Source: QHWK01 sp035315685
GTDB taxonomy: Bacteria > Acidobacteriota > Vicinamibacteria > Vicinamibacterales > CAVVIG01
Assembly (NCBI GenBank): GCA_035315685.1
Contig: DATFXR010000243.1
Coordinates: forward strand, 1 to 24,676
Direction of reading: 5' to 3'
DNA: 24,676 nucleotides
Of the stretch, positions 13,241-21,166 are shown piece by piece. The translations under genes and the position numbers were made by a program. Under the pieces are notes generated by a model. The model saw nothing but the letters and a program-made list of their open reading frames with translations. It ran no database searches and was not told the origin of the DNA. The number at the start of each line of letters is the position of its first letter. The first letter of the stretch is position 1.

Positions 13241-15099
13241 CGACGTCGGACGCTGGACGCGCGACTGAACCGTTTGGCTTTGCCGGCCTGAAACGGCTGA
13301 TTCTCGGTCAACCGATTCCGTCACATCTCGCCCATCACGAGCGTCTGTCGCGCGTGACGGGGCTGGCCGTTCTCTCCTCCGACGCGCTGTCGTCGGTGGC
13401 CTACGCGACCGACTTCATTCTGACGACGCTCGTCGTCGCCGGCGTCGCGGCGTTCCGCTACGCGATACCGATAAGTATTGTGATTGCGGCGCTGCTGGCG
13501 ATTGTGGCGTTCTCCTATCGGCAAACTATTCACGCCTACCCGACCGGCGGTGGCGCGTACATCGTCGCGAAGGAGAACATCGGCCCGACCGCCGGCCTGA
13601 TCGCGGCGGCGTCGCTGCTGGTCGACTACACGCTGACCGTGTCGGTCAGCATTTCCGCCGGCGTCCTCGCGATCACGTCAGCCGCGCCGTCACTGATCCC
13701 GTTTCGCGTCGAGTTGTGCCTCGGGTTCCTGCTGGTGCTCATGCTGGGGAACCTGCGCGGCATCCGCGAGTCGGGGCAGATCTTCGCCGTGCCGACGTAT
13801 TTCTTCGTGGTCAGCATCATATTGCTGATCGCGGCAGGGACGTATCAGTACCTGACCGGCACGGTCGCACTCGTGAACGCGCCGCTGCCGCCGGAAGCGG
13901 GAACGCAGCCGCTCACCACGTTTCTGCTGCTGACGGCCTTCGCCAACGGCTGCACGGCGATGACCGGCGTCGAGGCGGTATCGAACGGCGTGCCGGCGTT
14001 CCGCCCGCCCGAGCCGAAGAACGCCGCCTCGACGTTGATCGCGATGGCGACGCTTGCGATCGTGATGTTCACCGGCATCACGTTTCTCGCCCATGCATAT
14101 CAGGTGATTCCGACGGCGACGGAATCGGGCGTGTCCCAGCTCGGGCGTGCCGTGTTCGGCAATGGTACCGTCGCGTACTACGTCGTGCAGGCCGCGACCA
14201 CCCTCATCCTCGTGCTTGCGGCAAACACGGCCTATGCGGACTTCCCCCGTCTGGCGTCAATCGTCGCGCGCGATCGTTACCTGCCCCGGCAGTTCTCGAA
14301 CCAGGGCGACCGGCTGGCGTTCTCGAACGGCATCCTCGTCCTGTCTGCCTTCGCTGCGATCCTGATCATCGTGTTCCGCGGCGACACCCAGTCGCTGCTG
14401 CCGCTCTACATGATCGGTGTGTTCATCTCGTTCACGCTGTCCCAGGCAGGGATGGTGATCCACTGGCGCCACTCGAAAGAGCCGGGCTGGCGCTCGAGCG
14501 CCGCGATCAACGGCTTCGGCGCCATGGTCACCGGAATCGTGCTGATCATCGTCGCCGTCACGAAGACGCTGGAAGGCGCGTGGATCGTGCTGCTGCTCAT
14601 CCCGTTCATCGTCGCGGTCTTCAAGGCGACGCGGCGGCACTACGATCACGTGGCCGCGCAGCTCACCCTTCGCGGATACGCCGCGCCGCCGCGGCGGCAC
14701 AACACGGTGCTGATCCCGATCGGCGGCATCCAGCGGGCGGTCGTCCAGGCGCTGCGCTATGCGGAAACGCTGTCGAACGACGTGCGCGCGGTCTATGTCG
14801 ATGTCGATCCGAAGAGCACGGCCGAGATCGAGCGCGACTGGTCGAACTGGGGCGGCAAGGTACAGCTCGTCGTCCTGGAATCGCCGTTCCGTTCGCTGAT
14901 GGAGCCGCTGCTCGAGTACATCGGCGACGTTGAATCCGAACACCCGGACGATTACGTGACGATCATCCTGCCCGAGTTCGTCCCGGCACGATGGTGGCAG
15001 CACCTGCTCCACAATCAGCGGGCACTGCTGATCAAGGGCGCGCTGCTATTCCGGCCGAACACCGTCGTGACGAGCGTGCCGTTCCACCTCGTCAAGTAG
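13237..15099 (+). CDS. APC-superfamily permease, KimA/YdaO-like (probable K+ importer)
   Basis: A 620-residue protein. The frame is open far upstream, but the GTG at 13237, overlapping the preceding stop, gives the expected N terminus (VTTSDAGRATEPFGFAGLKR). The segment HHERLSRVTGLAVLSSDALS followed by SVAYATDFIL, and then YPTGGGAYIVAKENIG, are typical of the KimA group, inner-membrane high-affinity K+/H+ symporters. About 12 transmembrane helices lie in residues 50-470. A soluble C-terminal domain of about 140 residues follows (HNTVLIPIGGIQRAVVQALR ... DVRAVYVDVDPK), also as in KimA. An amino-acid substrate cannot be excluded from sequence alone, but the KdpD/KdpE/Usp neighbours favour potassium. 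No ydaO (c-di-AMP) riboswitch was seen upstream. Confidence 0.85.
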   Translation: MTTSDAGRATEPFGFAGLKRLILGQPIPSHLAHHERLSRVTGLAVLSSDALSSVAYATDFILTTLVVAGVAAFRYAIPISIVIAALLAIVAFSYRQTIHAYPTGGGAYIVAKENIGPTAGLIAAASLLVDYTLTVSVSISAGVLAITSAAPSLIPFRVELCLGFLLVLMLGNLRGIRESGQIFAVPTYFFVVSIILLIAAGTYQYLTGTVALVNAPLPPEAGTQPLTTFLLLTAFANGCTAMTGVEAVSNGVPAFRPPEPKNAASTLIAMATLAIVMFTGITFLAHAYQVIPTATESGVSQLGRAVFGNGTVAYYVVQAATTLILVLAANTAYADFPRLASIVARDRYLPRQFSNQGDRLAFSNGILVLSAFAAILIIVFRGDTQSLLPLYMIGVFISFTLSQAGMVIHWRHSKEPGWRSSAAINGFGAMVTGIVLIIVAVTKTLEGAWIVLLLIPFIVAVFKATRRHYDHVAAQLTLRGYAAPPRRHNTVLIPIGGIQRAVVQALRYAETLSNDVRAVYVDVDPKSTAEIERDWSNWGGKVQLVVLESPFRSLMEPLLEYIGDVESEHPDDYVTIILPEFVPARWWQHLLHNQRALLIKGALLFRPNTVVTSVPFHLVK

Positions 15100-15213
15100 G
15101 CCTGGTGGGTCAGGTAGGTCGGGTGGGTCAGGTAAGTCGGACAGATCTTTGCGAACGCTCTCATCTACGGCTTCGACCTACGCGACCCACCTGGCCCACC
15201 TGACCCACGCGAC
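15100..15213. terminator. Repeat-built inverted structure between convergent permease and der
   Basis: The left part (15100-15140) repeats GGTGGGTCAGGTAGGTCGGG; the right part (15174-15213) is its near reverse complement (CGACCCACCTGGCCCACCTG). Together they could form a long stem ending both convergent transcripts. The right arm is inside der and encodes its C-terminal tail. Confidence 0.6.
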
Positions 15214-16598
15214 CTGTCGCGGCGCCGCACCTGCACGCGGATTGGCGAGCCGACGAAGCCGAACCTGTCTCGCAGCTGATTCACCAGAAACCGCTCGTAC
15301 GAAAAGTGCAGCGTCGTCGCGACGTTGGTGAAGAAGACGAAGGACGGTGGCTCAACACCGATCTGCGCCGCGTAGAGAATGCGCACGTGCCTGCGTTCCG
15401 GACTCACCGGCGGGTGTGCCGCGGTGACCGATTCGACGAACCTGTTGAGCAGCGGCGTCGGCACGCGTTGTCGCCGCGCGGCGGAAACCTTGTCGATAGT
15501 CTCGAGCACTTTGCCGGCGCGCTCGCCGGTAAGCGCCGAGACGTGGAGGATCGGCGCGTAGTCCAGGAAGCGCATCCGGCGTCGCAGACCTTCGTCGAAG
15601 ACCTTGACGAAGCTCGGATCCTGGCTCTTCACCAGATCCCACTTGTTGGCGACGATGACGATGCCGCGGCCGGCGCGATCGACCTCGCCGCCGATCGCCG
15701 CGTCGAGATCCGTGGCGCCGCCGTCCGCGTCGATGATCAGCGCGACGACGTCCGCGTCGGCAATCGAGGCTTTCGCGAGCGAAACGCTCACCAGTTCGAC
15801 CTTACCGCCGCTCCTCACGCGGCCCGGACGGCGCATGCCGGCGGTGTCGATGATCCGGAATCGCCGGCGATGCCACATCAGCGGCGCGTCGATTGCGTCG
15901 CGCGTCGTGCCGGGCATGGCGCTGACGAGCACCCGCTCCTCCCGGAGGAGCCGATTCACGAGCGACGACTTGCCGACGTTCGGGCGTCCGACGACGGCAA
16001 CGCGGGTCTCTTCGTCGCGCACCGTCGGGGCTCGGGGCTCCGGGCTGGGGTCTAGCTGACCATCTCCCGAACTGATAGCTCGCCCCAGGCCTCGAGCCCC
16101 AAGCCCCTTCACGATCTCGTCGAGCAACTCGGCGACACCGGTTCCATGTTCGGCGGAGATTTCCACCAGCGGATCGAATCCGAGCCGATGAAAGTCCACA
16201 ACCGAGTCCTGCGAGCGCTTGTCATCGGTCTTGTTCACGGCGAGCAAGACCGGCCGTCCGGTCTCGCGCAATTCACGGGCGATCCGCTCGTCGCCAGGGA
16301 TCAACCCTTCGCGGCCGTCGACCACGAAGACCAGCAGATCCGCATCCGCAATCGCGCGCCGGCCCTGCTCGACGACCAGATCGTGAAGTGGATCCTCGCT
16401 GGCGCCATACAAGCCACCGGTGTCGAAGAGCTCGAAGGTTGCACCGCGCCAGGCGACGGGGCGTGCGAGCGCATCCCGCGTCGTGCCCGCAACGGGGGCG
16501 ACGATGGCGCGCCGGCTGCCGGTCATCCGATTGAAAAGGGTCGATTTGCCGACGTTGGGACGTCCGACCAGGACGACAGAGGGCGATTTACGGGCCAT
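15165..16598 (-). CDS. der: Ribosome biogenesis GTPase Der (EngA)
   Basis: A 477-residue protein with the tandem GTPase domains unique to Der. Domain 1 has VGRPNVGKSTLFNR (G1, residues 11-24), DTGG and NKTD (122-125). Domain 2 has VGRPNVGKSS (203-212), DTAGM and NKWD. The KH-like C-terminal domain follows (LHFSYERFLVNQLRDRFGF). Der acts in 50S subunit maturation and is essential in most bacteria. Two oddities: the linker between the G domains (166-198) contains SPEPRAPT encoded by a GGGGCTC repeat with an inverted copy, and the basic Gly/Arg/Ser tail (SRGSGGPGGSRRSKP) is encoded by the GGGTCAGGT repeat that ends the gene. The ATG at 16598 is divergent from the HU gene. Confidence 0.96.
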   Translation of the reverse strand: MARKSPSVVLVGRPNVGKSTLFNRMTGSRRAIVAPVAGTTRDALARPVAWRGATFELFDTGGLYGASEDPLHDLVVEQGRRAIADADLLVFVVDGREGLIPGDERIARELRETGRPVLLAVNKTDDKRSQDSVVDFHRLGFDPLVEISAEHGTGVAELLDEIVKGLGARGLGRAISSGDGQLDPSPEPRAPTVRDEETRVAVVGRPNVGKSSLVNRLLREERVLVSAMPGTTRDAIDAPLMWHRRRFRIIDTAGMRRPGRVRSGGKVELVSVSLAKASIADADVVALIIDADGGATDLDAAIGGEVDRAGRGIVIVANKWDLVKSQDPSFVKVFDEGLRRRMRFLDYAPILHVSALTGERAGKVLETIDKVSAARRQRVPTPLLNRFVESVTAAHPPVSPERRHVRILYAAQIGVEPPSFVFFTNVATTLHFSYERFLVNQLRDRFGFVGSPIRVQVRRRDRSRGSGGPGGSRRSKP

Positions 16599-16634
16599 TT
16601 CCAGGAGTTGTCAAAACTTCACTTAGCCTCAGCC

Positions 16635-16682
16635 TTGACAGCGTAAGTCTCACAATCTATAGTGTTTACAAGCCCTCTGGAG
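16635..16682 (+). promoter_or_regulatory. Sigma-70-type promoter and ribosome-binding site of the HU gene
   Basis: TTGACA (16635-16640), a 17-base spacer and TATAGT (16658-16663) form a near-consensus promoter. A GGAG at 16679-16682 lies nine bases before the ATG at 16692. It is one of the clearest promoters in the window. Confidence 0.8.
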
Positions 16683-16691
16683 ACTCTAAGC

Positions 16692-16961
16692 ATGATCAAG
16701 GTCGACATCGTCAACGAAGTGTCGAAGATCGCCGACATCACCAAAGTGAAAGCTGAGGTGGCGGTCGATGCGGTATTCGACGCGATGCGGACCTCCATGC
16801 AGCGGGGCGAGCGCATCGAGTTGCGTGGATTCGGCGTCTTTCAAGTGAAGCCTCGCAAGCGCGGCATCGGCCGGAACCCGCGCACCGGTAAGGAAGTTCG
16901 CATTCCGCCGGGGCGAACGATCCGCTTCAAGCCCGGCAAAGATTTGCAGAACATCGGCTAA
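16692..16961 (+). CDS. HU/IHF-family DNA-binding protein
   Basis: An 89-residue protein of the usual HU/IHF length, ATG at 16692 (MIKVDIVNEVSKIADITKVK). It has the conserved dimerisation helices, then RIELRGFGVFQVKPRKRGIG, RNPRTGKEVRIPPGRTIRFK and PGKDL. The Pro at the tip of the beta arm (NPRTG...IPPG) is the DNA-intercalating part of the family. It bends DNA and organises the nucleoid, and could help site-specific recombination. IHF-alpha, IHF-beta and HU cannot be told apart here. A strong promoter precedes it, and the protease gene begins one base after its stop. Confidence 0.95.
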   Translation: MIKVDIVNEVSKIADITKVKAEVAVDAVFDAMRTSMQRGERIELRGFGVFQVKPRKRGIGRNPRTGKEVRIPPGRTIRFKPGKDLQNIG

Positions 16962-16962
16962 C

Positions 16963-17910
16963 TTGGACCCAACGCCGGCCGTCGACTGGCAGCCCCGACC
17001 GAAGTTCCAAGATCGCGTGTGGCTGCACGTTCTGTTGTTAGCCCTTACGATCGGAACCACCACGCTCGCTGGCGCCGATCACTGGGCATCGTTCTCGCTC
17101 GAGCCGAGCGAGATGGTCCGCTTGTCGCTCACGCCCGGCCTCCTGCTGCACGGCCTCTGGTTCAGCGGCACAGTGCTGATCATTTTAGGCTGCCACGAGC
17201 TCGGCCACTACTTCGCGTGCCGGTACTACAACGTCGACGCGTCGCTGCCGTTTTTCATTCCGCTCCCGATTCCGCTCACCGGCACGATGGGAGCGTTCAT
17301 CCGCATCCGCGAGCCGATTCCACAGAAGCGTATGTTGTTCGACATCGGGATCGCCGGTCCGCTCGCCGGCTTCGTGATGGCGGTGCCGCTGCTGTTCATC
17401 GGCATCTGGATGTCGCGCATCTCGCCCGACTACAACCCGGCCGATCTCCCGGCGGGACTGATCAGCTACTCGCTCGGCGAGCCGTTGCTCTACAAGGCGG
17501 CGTCAGCGCTGGTCTGGGGAAATGTCCCTGCCGGGCAGTCGCTCAACATGCATCCGGTCGCGTTCGGCGCCTGGTTCGGTCTGCTGGCAACAGCGCTGAA
17601 CCTGTTCCCCATCGGCCAGCTCGACGGCGGACACATCTCGTACGCGGTCCTCGGTCGCCGCTCGACCTACGTGACGTTTGCCGCCGTTGCGGCCGCCATG
17701 GGCCTGGCCTGGTACGCCAACAGCTGGATCGTGTGGACGGCGCTGACGGTTGTGATGCTCGTGGTGTTCGGGCCGCATCATCCGCGCGTGTTCGACGAGA
17801 ACGTGCCGCTCGATCGCAGACGCTTGGTCCTGGCCGCCTTCGCGGCGATCATGCTGGTCGTGTGCTTCACGCCGTCGCCGATTCGGCTCATGGATCTGCT
17901 CCCGCACTGA
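16963..17910 (+). CDS. Site-2 protease-family (M50) intramembrane metalloprotease
   Basis: A 315-residue multi-pass membrane protein starting with TTG at 16963, one base after the HU stop. The zinc site is HExxH at 78-82 (GCHELGHYFACRYYN), in the first core helix. The third ligand is in the second motif, NLFPIGQLDGGH, Asp221. Before it come PFFIPLPIPLTGTMGAFIR and the GIAGPLAGFVMA helix. There is no PDZ domain, so it belongs to the short M50 group and not to RseP. Such enzymes cut membrane-anchored regulators; the substrate is unknown. The close coupling to the HU gene suggests co-expression. Confidence 0.9.
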   Translation: MDPTPAVDWQPRPKFQDRVWLHVLLLALTIGTTTLAGADHWASFSLEPSEMVRLSLTPGLLLHGLWFSGTVLIILGCHELGHYFACRYYNVDASLPFFIPLPIPLTGTMGAFIRIREPIPQKRMLFDIGIAGPLAGFVMAVPLLFIGIWMSRISPDYNPADLPAGLISYSLGEPLLYKAASALVWGNVPAGQSLNMHPVAFGAWFGLLATALNLFPIGQLDGGHISYAVLGRRSTYVTFAAVAAAMGLAWYANSWIVWTALTVVMLVVFGPHHPRVFDENVPLDRRRLVLAAFAAIMLVVCFTPSPIRLMDLLPH

Positions 17911-18009
17911 CGGCTCGACCGGGCGCCGCGTGTCCGACGTGCAGCCGGACTGTGATCGCTCGACATCGCCGTCGTGGCTGGCTTCAGCCGCACCGTGATC
18001 GCCGTCCCC

Positions 18010-20400
18010 TTACAACACGTTCAGCGGATCCACGTCGATGACGACACGACGCTGAAGATCGGGCCGCGATGTCAGGGCCGACTGCAGGACCTCGCGCATC
18101 TTTCGCCGGTTCGCGCCCTTGATCAGCAGCTGCGCGCGGAATTCACCGCGGAGCTTCCCGAGCGGAGGGGGCGCCGGTCCGAGGACGCGGACGTCAGCCG
18201 TCTTCTGCCTCACCTTCTCCACGATGTCGCCTGCGTCGTCCATCGCGCCGGCGAATGTTCGCGCGCGCACGACCGTGTTGACGAGCGATACGAGCGGCGG
18301 ATAGCGCATCGCCCGCCGGAAATGCAGTTCGCGCTCGAAAAAGGCCGCATAGTCCTGACGACACGCGAGCTGGATGCTGTAGTGATCGGGGTAGAGCGTC
18401 TGGACGATCGCCTCGCCCGGCTGCTCGCCGCGGCCGGCGCGGCCCGCGACCTGCGTGAGCAACTGGAACGTGCGCTCCGACGCGCGGAAGTCCGCGAGGC
18501 CGAGCCCGACGTCGGCCGATACCACGCCGACCAGCGTGACGCGGGGGAAATCGTGTCCCTTCGCGATCATCTGCGTCCCCACGAGCACGTCGATCGAGCC
18601 GTCGCGGAAGCGCGACAGCAGCGTCTGCAGCGCGCCCTTGCGGCGGATGGCGTCGCGATCGAGGCGCGCGATTCGAGCGCCCGGACATGCGGCCTTCAAC
18701 TCCGCTTCGACGCGCTCGGTGCCGAAGCCGGCCTGCTCGAGATACGGGCCCGCACAGCGCGGACAGGCGGGCGGCACCCGCTGCGTGTAGTTGCAGTAGT
18801 GACAGCGCGCGCGGCGGGCATTTCCCTCGCCGTGGACCACCAGCGAAACGCTGCAGTTCGGACAGTCGATTGTGCCGGCGCATTGCCGGCAGAACACTGC
18901 AGTCGCGAAGCCGCGGCGATTCAGCAGCACCAGCGACTGCTCACCCTTTTCGAGGCGTCCGGCGATCGTGCTGCGGAGCAGACCGCTCAGAATCACTTCC
19001 GGACCGGCCGCCGCGTACTCCTCGCGCATGTCGACGATCGTCACGGTCGCGAGCGGACGATCGAGCACACGGCGTTCCAGCACGACGCGTTCGTACCGGC
19101 CGGTGACGGAGTTGTGATAGCTCTCCATCGACGGCGTCGCCGAGCCGAGAACAGCCAGCGCGCCGGCGCGCTGTGCGCGGACGATCGCCACGTCGCGCGC
19201 GTTGTAGCGTGGAATCTCTTCCTGCTTGTACGACCCGTCGTGCTCCTCGTCGACGACAATGAGGCCGAGCCGCTCGATCGGTGCGAACACCGCCGATCGC
19301 GTGCCGACGACCACGTCGACATCGCCGCGGCGGATCCGCTGCCACTGATCGTGCCGCTCGCCGTCGCTGAGACCGCTGTGCTGGATCGCCACGCGCTCGC
19401 CGAAAGCGGCGCGGAATACCGCGGCGGTCGCCGGCGTCAGCGCGATTTCCGGCACCAGCACCAGCACCCGTCGTCCCGCCGCGCGAACCGCGGCGGAGAG
19501 GCGGATGTAGACCTCGGTCTTCCCGCTGCCGGTGACGCCGTGGAGCAACGCGACCTTGAACTCAGCAGCCGCGGCCAGCCGGGCCAGACGTCTGAGCGCC
19601 TCCTCCTGCTCGCCTGTCAGCACGCGCTCGGGCGTCGCGATCAGGATGGGGTCAGACACCAGTCTGGCCCCGGTCGTATCCCGATCCGGCGCCGGCCTGA
19701 TTCCGATCTGATTGCGATCTGATCGGGACGTGATCGCGACTTGATCGTGACCGGATGCCGACCAGGGATCACGCTCGATGCGGTCTTGACGGAGGCTGAT
19801 ATAGCCATGCCTGGCGAGGCGAGAGACGACATCGGCTGCAACCCCGCGCGCGGCGAGCGCCGGCGTCGAAGTTCCCGTCGGTGTGCCGGCAAGAAGCTCG
19901 AGAGCGTCGCGCTGCTTGTCGGTCAGTTTTGCATTGAGCGCCTCGAGACCGGCGGGCGTGATGGTGGCGACGCGGATGGTCTTGTGTGCGTCGGCGCGCG
20001 CTCCGCGAGCCATTGGCGGTAACAGCAGCGGGATCGCATCGCCGACGCCGGCGGCGTAGTACTCGGCCGTCCACTGCGCGAGTTCCACGACCTCCGGCGG
20101 AACGAAGGCGTCGGCGTCGAGGACGTCGCGCAGAGGCTTCAGTGAATCGGGATCGGGTTCGGGGTTCGGGGTTCGAGGTTCGGGGTTCGGGTTCTGGGTT
20201 CTCGGGTTCTCGTTCTGAACCACGATGCCGGTGACGACGCGCGTGCCGAGGGGGACGACGACGCGGGCGCCGATTGGCGGCGTCGGGACGCCGTCGGGCA
20301 CCGCGTAGGTCAGGAGATCGAGAGCAGGAACCGGAACGGCGACGTGAACCAGCCTCTGGATTCGAGCGTCAGTCTGCTGACTTGAGGAGGCTGCGGACAA
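18010..20400 (-). CDS. priA: Primosomal protein N' (replication restart helicase PriA)
   Basis: A 796-residue protein that recognises stalled forks and reloads the replisome. The N-terminal 3'-DNA-binding domain begins HVAVPVPALDLLTYAVPDG. The helicase has Walker A LLHGVTGSGKTEVY (285-298), the DEEH box (384-387), LGSATPSMES, and QMIAKGHDFPRVTLVGV. Eight zinc-binding cysteines are present (504, 507, 513, 516, 533, 536, 546, 549). Two in-frame low-complexity insertions are odd: residues 63-88 (NPRTQNPNPEPRTPNPEPDP), from a GGGTTCG repeat, and about 211-250 (SRSDRNQIGIRPAPDRDTTG), from a GATC-rich repeat. The start is a TTG at 20400 that overlaps udg by 32 bases; no ATG fits better. Confidence 0.95.
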   Translation of the reverse strand: MSAASSSQQTDARIQRLVHVAVPVPALDLLTYAVPDGVPTPPIGARVVVPLGTRVVTGIVVQNENPRTQNPNPEPRTPNPEPDPDSLKPLRDVLDADAFVPPEVVELAQWTAEYYAAGVGDAIPLLLPPMARGARADAHKTIRVATITPAGLEALNAKLTDKQRDALELLAGTPTGTSTPALAARGVAADVVSRLARHGYISLRQDRIERDPWSASGHDQVAITSRSDRNQIGIRPAPDRDTTGARLVSDPILIATPERVLTGEQEEALRRLARLAAAAEFKVALLHGVTGSGKTEVYIRLSAAVRAAGRRVLVLVPEIALTPATAAVFRAAFGERVAIQHSGLSDGERHDQWQRIRRGDVDVVVGTRSAVFAPIERLGLIVVDEEHDGSYKQEEIPRYNARDVAIVRAQRAGALAVLGSATPSMESYHNSVTGRYERVVLERRVLDRPLATVTIVDMREEYAAAGPEVILSGLLRSTIAGRLEKGEQSLVLLNRRGFATAVFCRQCAGTIDCPNCSVSLVVHGEGNARRARCHYCNYTQRVPPACPRCAGPYLEQAGFGTERVEAELKAACPGARIARLDRDAIRRKGALQTLLSRFRDGSIDVLVGTQMIAKGHDFPRVTLVGVVSADVGLGLADFRASERTFQLLTQVAGRAGRGEQPGEAIVQTLYPDHYSIQLACRQDYAAFFERELHFRRAMRYPPLVSLVNTVVRARTFAGAMDDAGDIVEKVRQKTADVRVLGPAPPPLGKLRGEFRAQLLIKGANRRKMREVLQSALTSRPDLQRRVVIDVDPLNVL

Positions 20401-21163
20401 CCTTCATATCCTCCCACACCTCCCGCTTCGACGCGGGATTGCGCAGCAGGTAGGCGGGATGGAATGTCGGAATCAGCTTCGCGCCGCGAAAGTCGTAAAC
20501 GCGCCCGCGCAGGCGTGAAATCGGATCAAGCGTGCGGAGCAGGGTCTGCGCCGCGAACTTCCCGAGCGCGACAATCACCTTCGGCTTCACGATCTCGATC
20601 TGCCGGAACAAGAACGGCTCGCACTGATCCACTTCGTCCGGCTCCGGATTCCGGTTGCCCGGCGGCCGGCACTTGATGACGTTCGCGATGTAGACGTCGT
20701 CGCGCCTGAGGCCGATCGCTTCGATGATCTTGGTGAGCAGTTGACCGGCGCGGCCGACGAACGGCTCGCCCTGGATGTCCTCGTCGCCGCCGGGCGCCTC
20801 GCCGGCGAACATCAGGTCAGCTTCCGGATTGCCGACGCCGAACACAATCTGCCGCCGGCCGAGCGCATGCAGCTTGCAGCGTGTGCAATCGCCGAGGTCG
20901 GCGCGCAGCGCCACCAGCGCCTCGGCGGGACTGCGGAGGAGCGCAACGCGATCGGGCGCGGTCTCGAAACGGTTCCCGACCCCCTGTGGATCGCTGCAAT
21001 GCGTCGTCGCGGAGGGCTGGTTTTGCTCGATATTTTGCTGGGGAGAGGAAAAACCCTTCCCGACCCCCTGTGGACGGTCGTGCCAGGCCGGATCGCGGCT
21101 GACGCCGGGGACGCCGAGCTCGGCGGCGAAGCGCAGATGCTCCCGCAGTTGATCGCGATCCAT
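20369..21163 (-). CDS. Family 4 uracil-DNA glycosylase (Fe-S type)
   Basis: A 264-residue protein, ATG at 21163. It removes uracil from DNA to start base-excision repair. The family-4 signs are the four cluster cysteines 93 and 96 (CTRCKLHALGR), 165 (NVIKCRPPGNRNP) and 181 (QCEPFL), the motif FAGEAPGGDED (119-129) and the C-terminal FHPAYLLRNP. The core begins around residue 75. Residues 31-72 are an unusual linker built from a duplicated unit, PQGVGKGF and PQGVGNRF, encoded by an exact 18-bp direct repeat 84 bases (28 codons) apart. It lies between coaBC (3-base gap) and priA (32-base overlap), so it is part of the same operon. Confidence 0.93.
   Translation of the reverse strand: MDRDQLREHLRFAAELGVPGVSRDPAWHDRPQGVGKGFSSPQQNIEQNQPSATTHCSDPQGVGNRFETAPDRVALLRSPAEALVALRADLGDCTRCKLHALGRRQIVFGVGNPEADLMFAGEAPGGDEDIQGEPFVGRAGQLLTKIIEAIGLRRDDVYIANVIKCRPPGNRNPEPDEVDQCEPFLFRQIEIVKPKVIVALGKFAAQTLLRTLDPISRLRGRVYDFRGAKLIPTFHPAYLLRNPASKREVWEDMKVVRSLLKSAD
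20973..21074. repeat. 18-bp direct repeat inside the uracil-DNA glycosylase gene
   Basis: TTCCCGACCCCCTGTGGA occurs at 20973-20990 and 21057-21074, exactly 84 bases apart, which keeps the reading frame. The AT-rich stretch between (ttttgctcgatattttgctg, 21020-21039) is unlike its surroundings. This looks like inserted repeat DNA tolerated as a protein linker. Confidence 0.8.
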
Positions 21164-21166
21164 CGG

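Noticed and set aside
15165..16598. The der linker repeat as a frameshift or misassembly
   Set aside because: Both GTPase domains and the KH domain stay in one frame across it, so it is an in-frame insertion and not a break.
17974..19722. A long plus-strand open frame (582 codons) opposite priA
   Set aside because: It is antisense to a clear priA, is rich in Arg/His/Ala without motifs, and is explained by high GC at codon positions. Similar frames opposite the amidohydrolase (2347-3543), the permease (14257-15012) and coaBC/udg (20741-22444), and within the permease gene in another frame (13716-14933), were rejected likewise.
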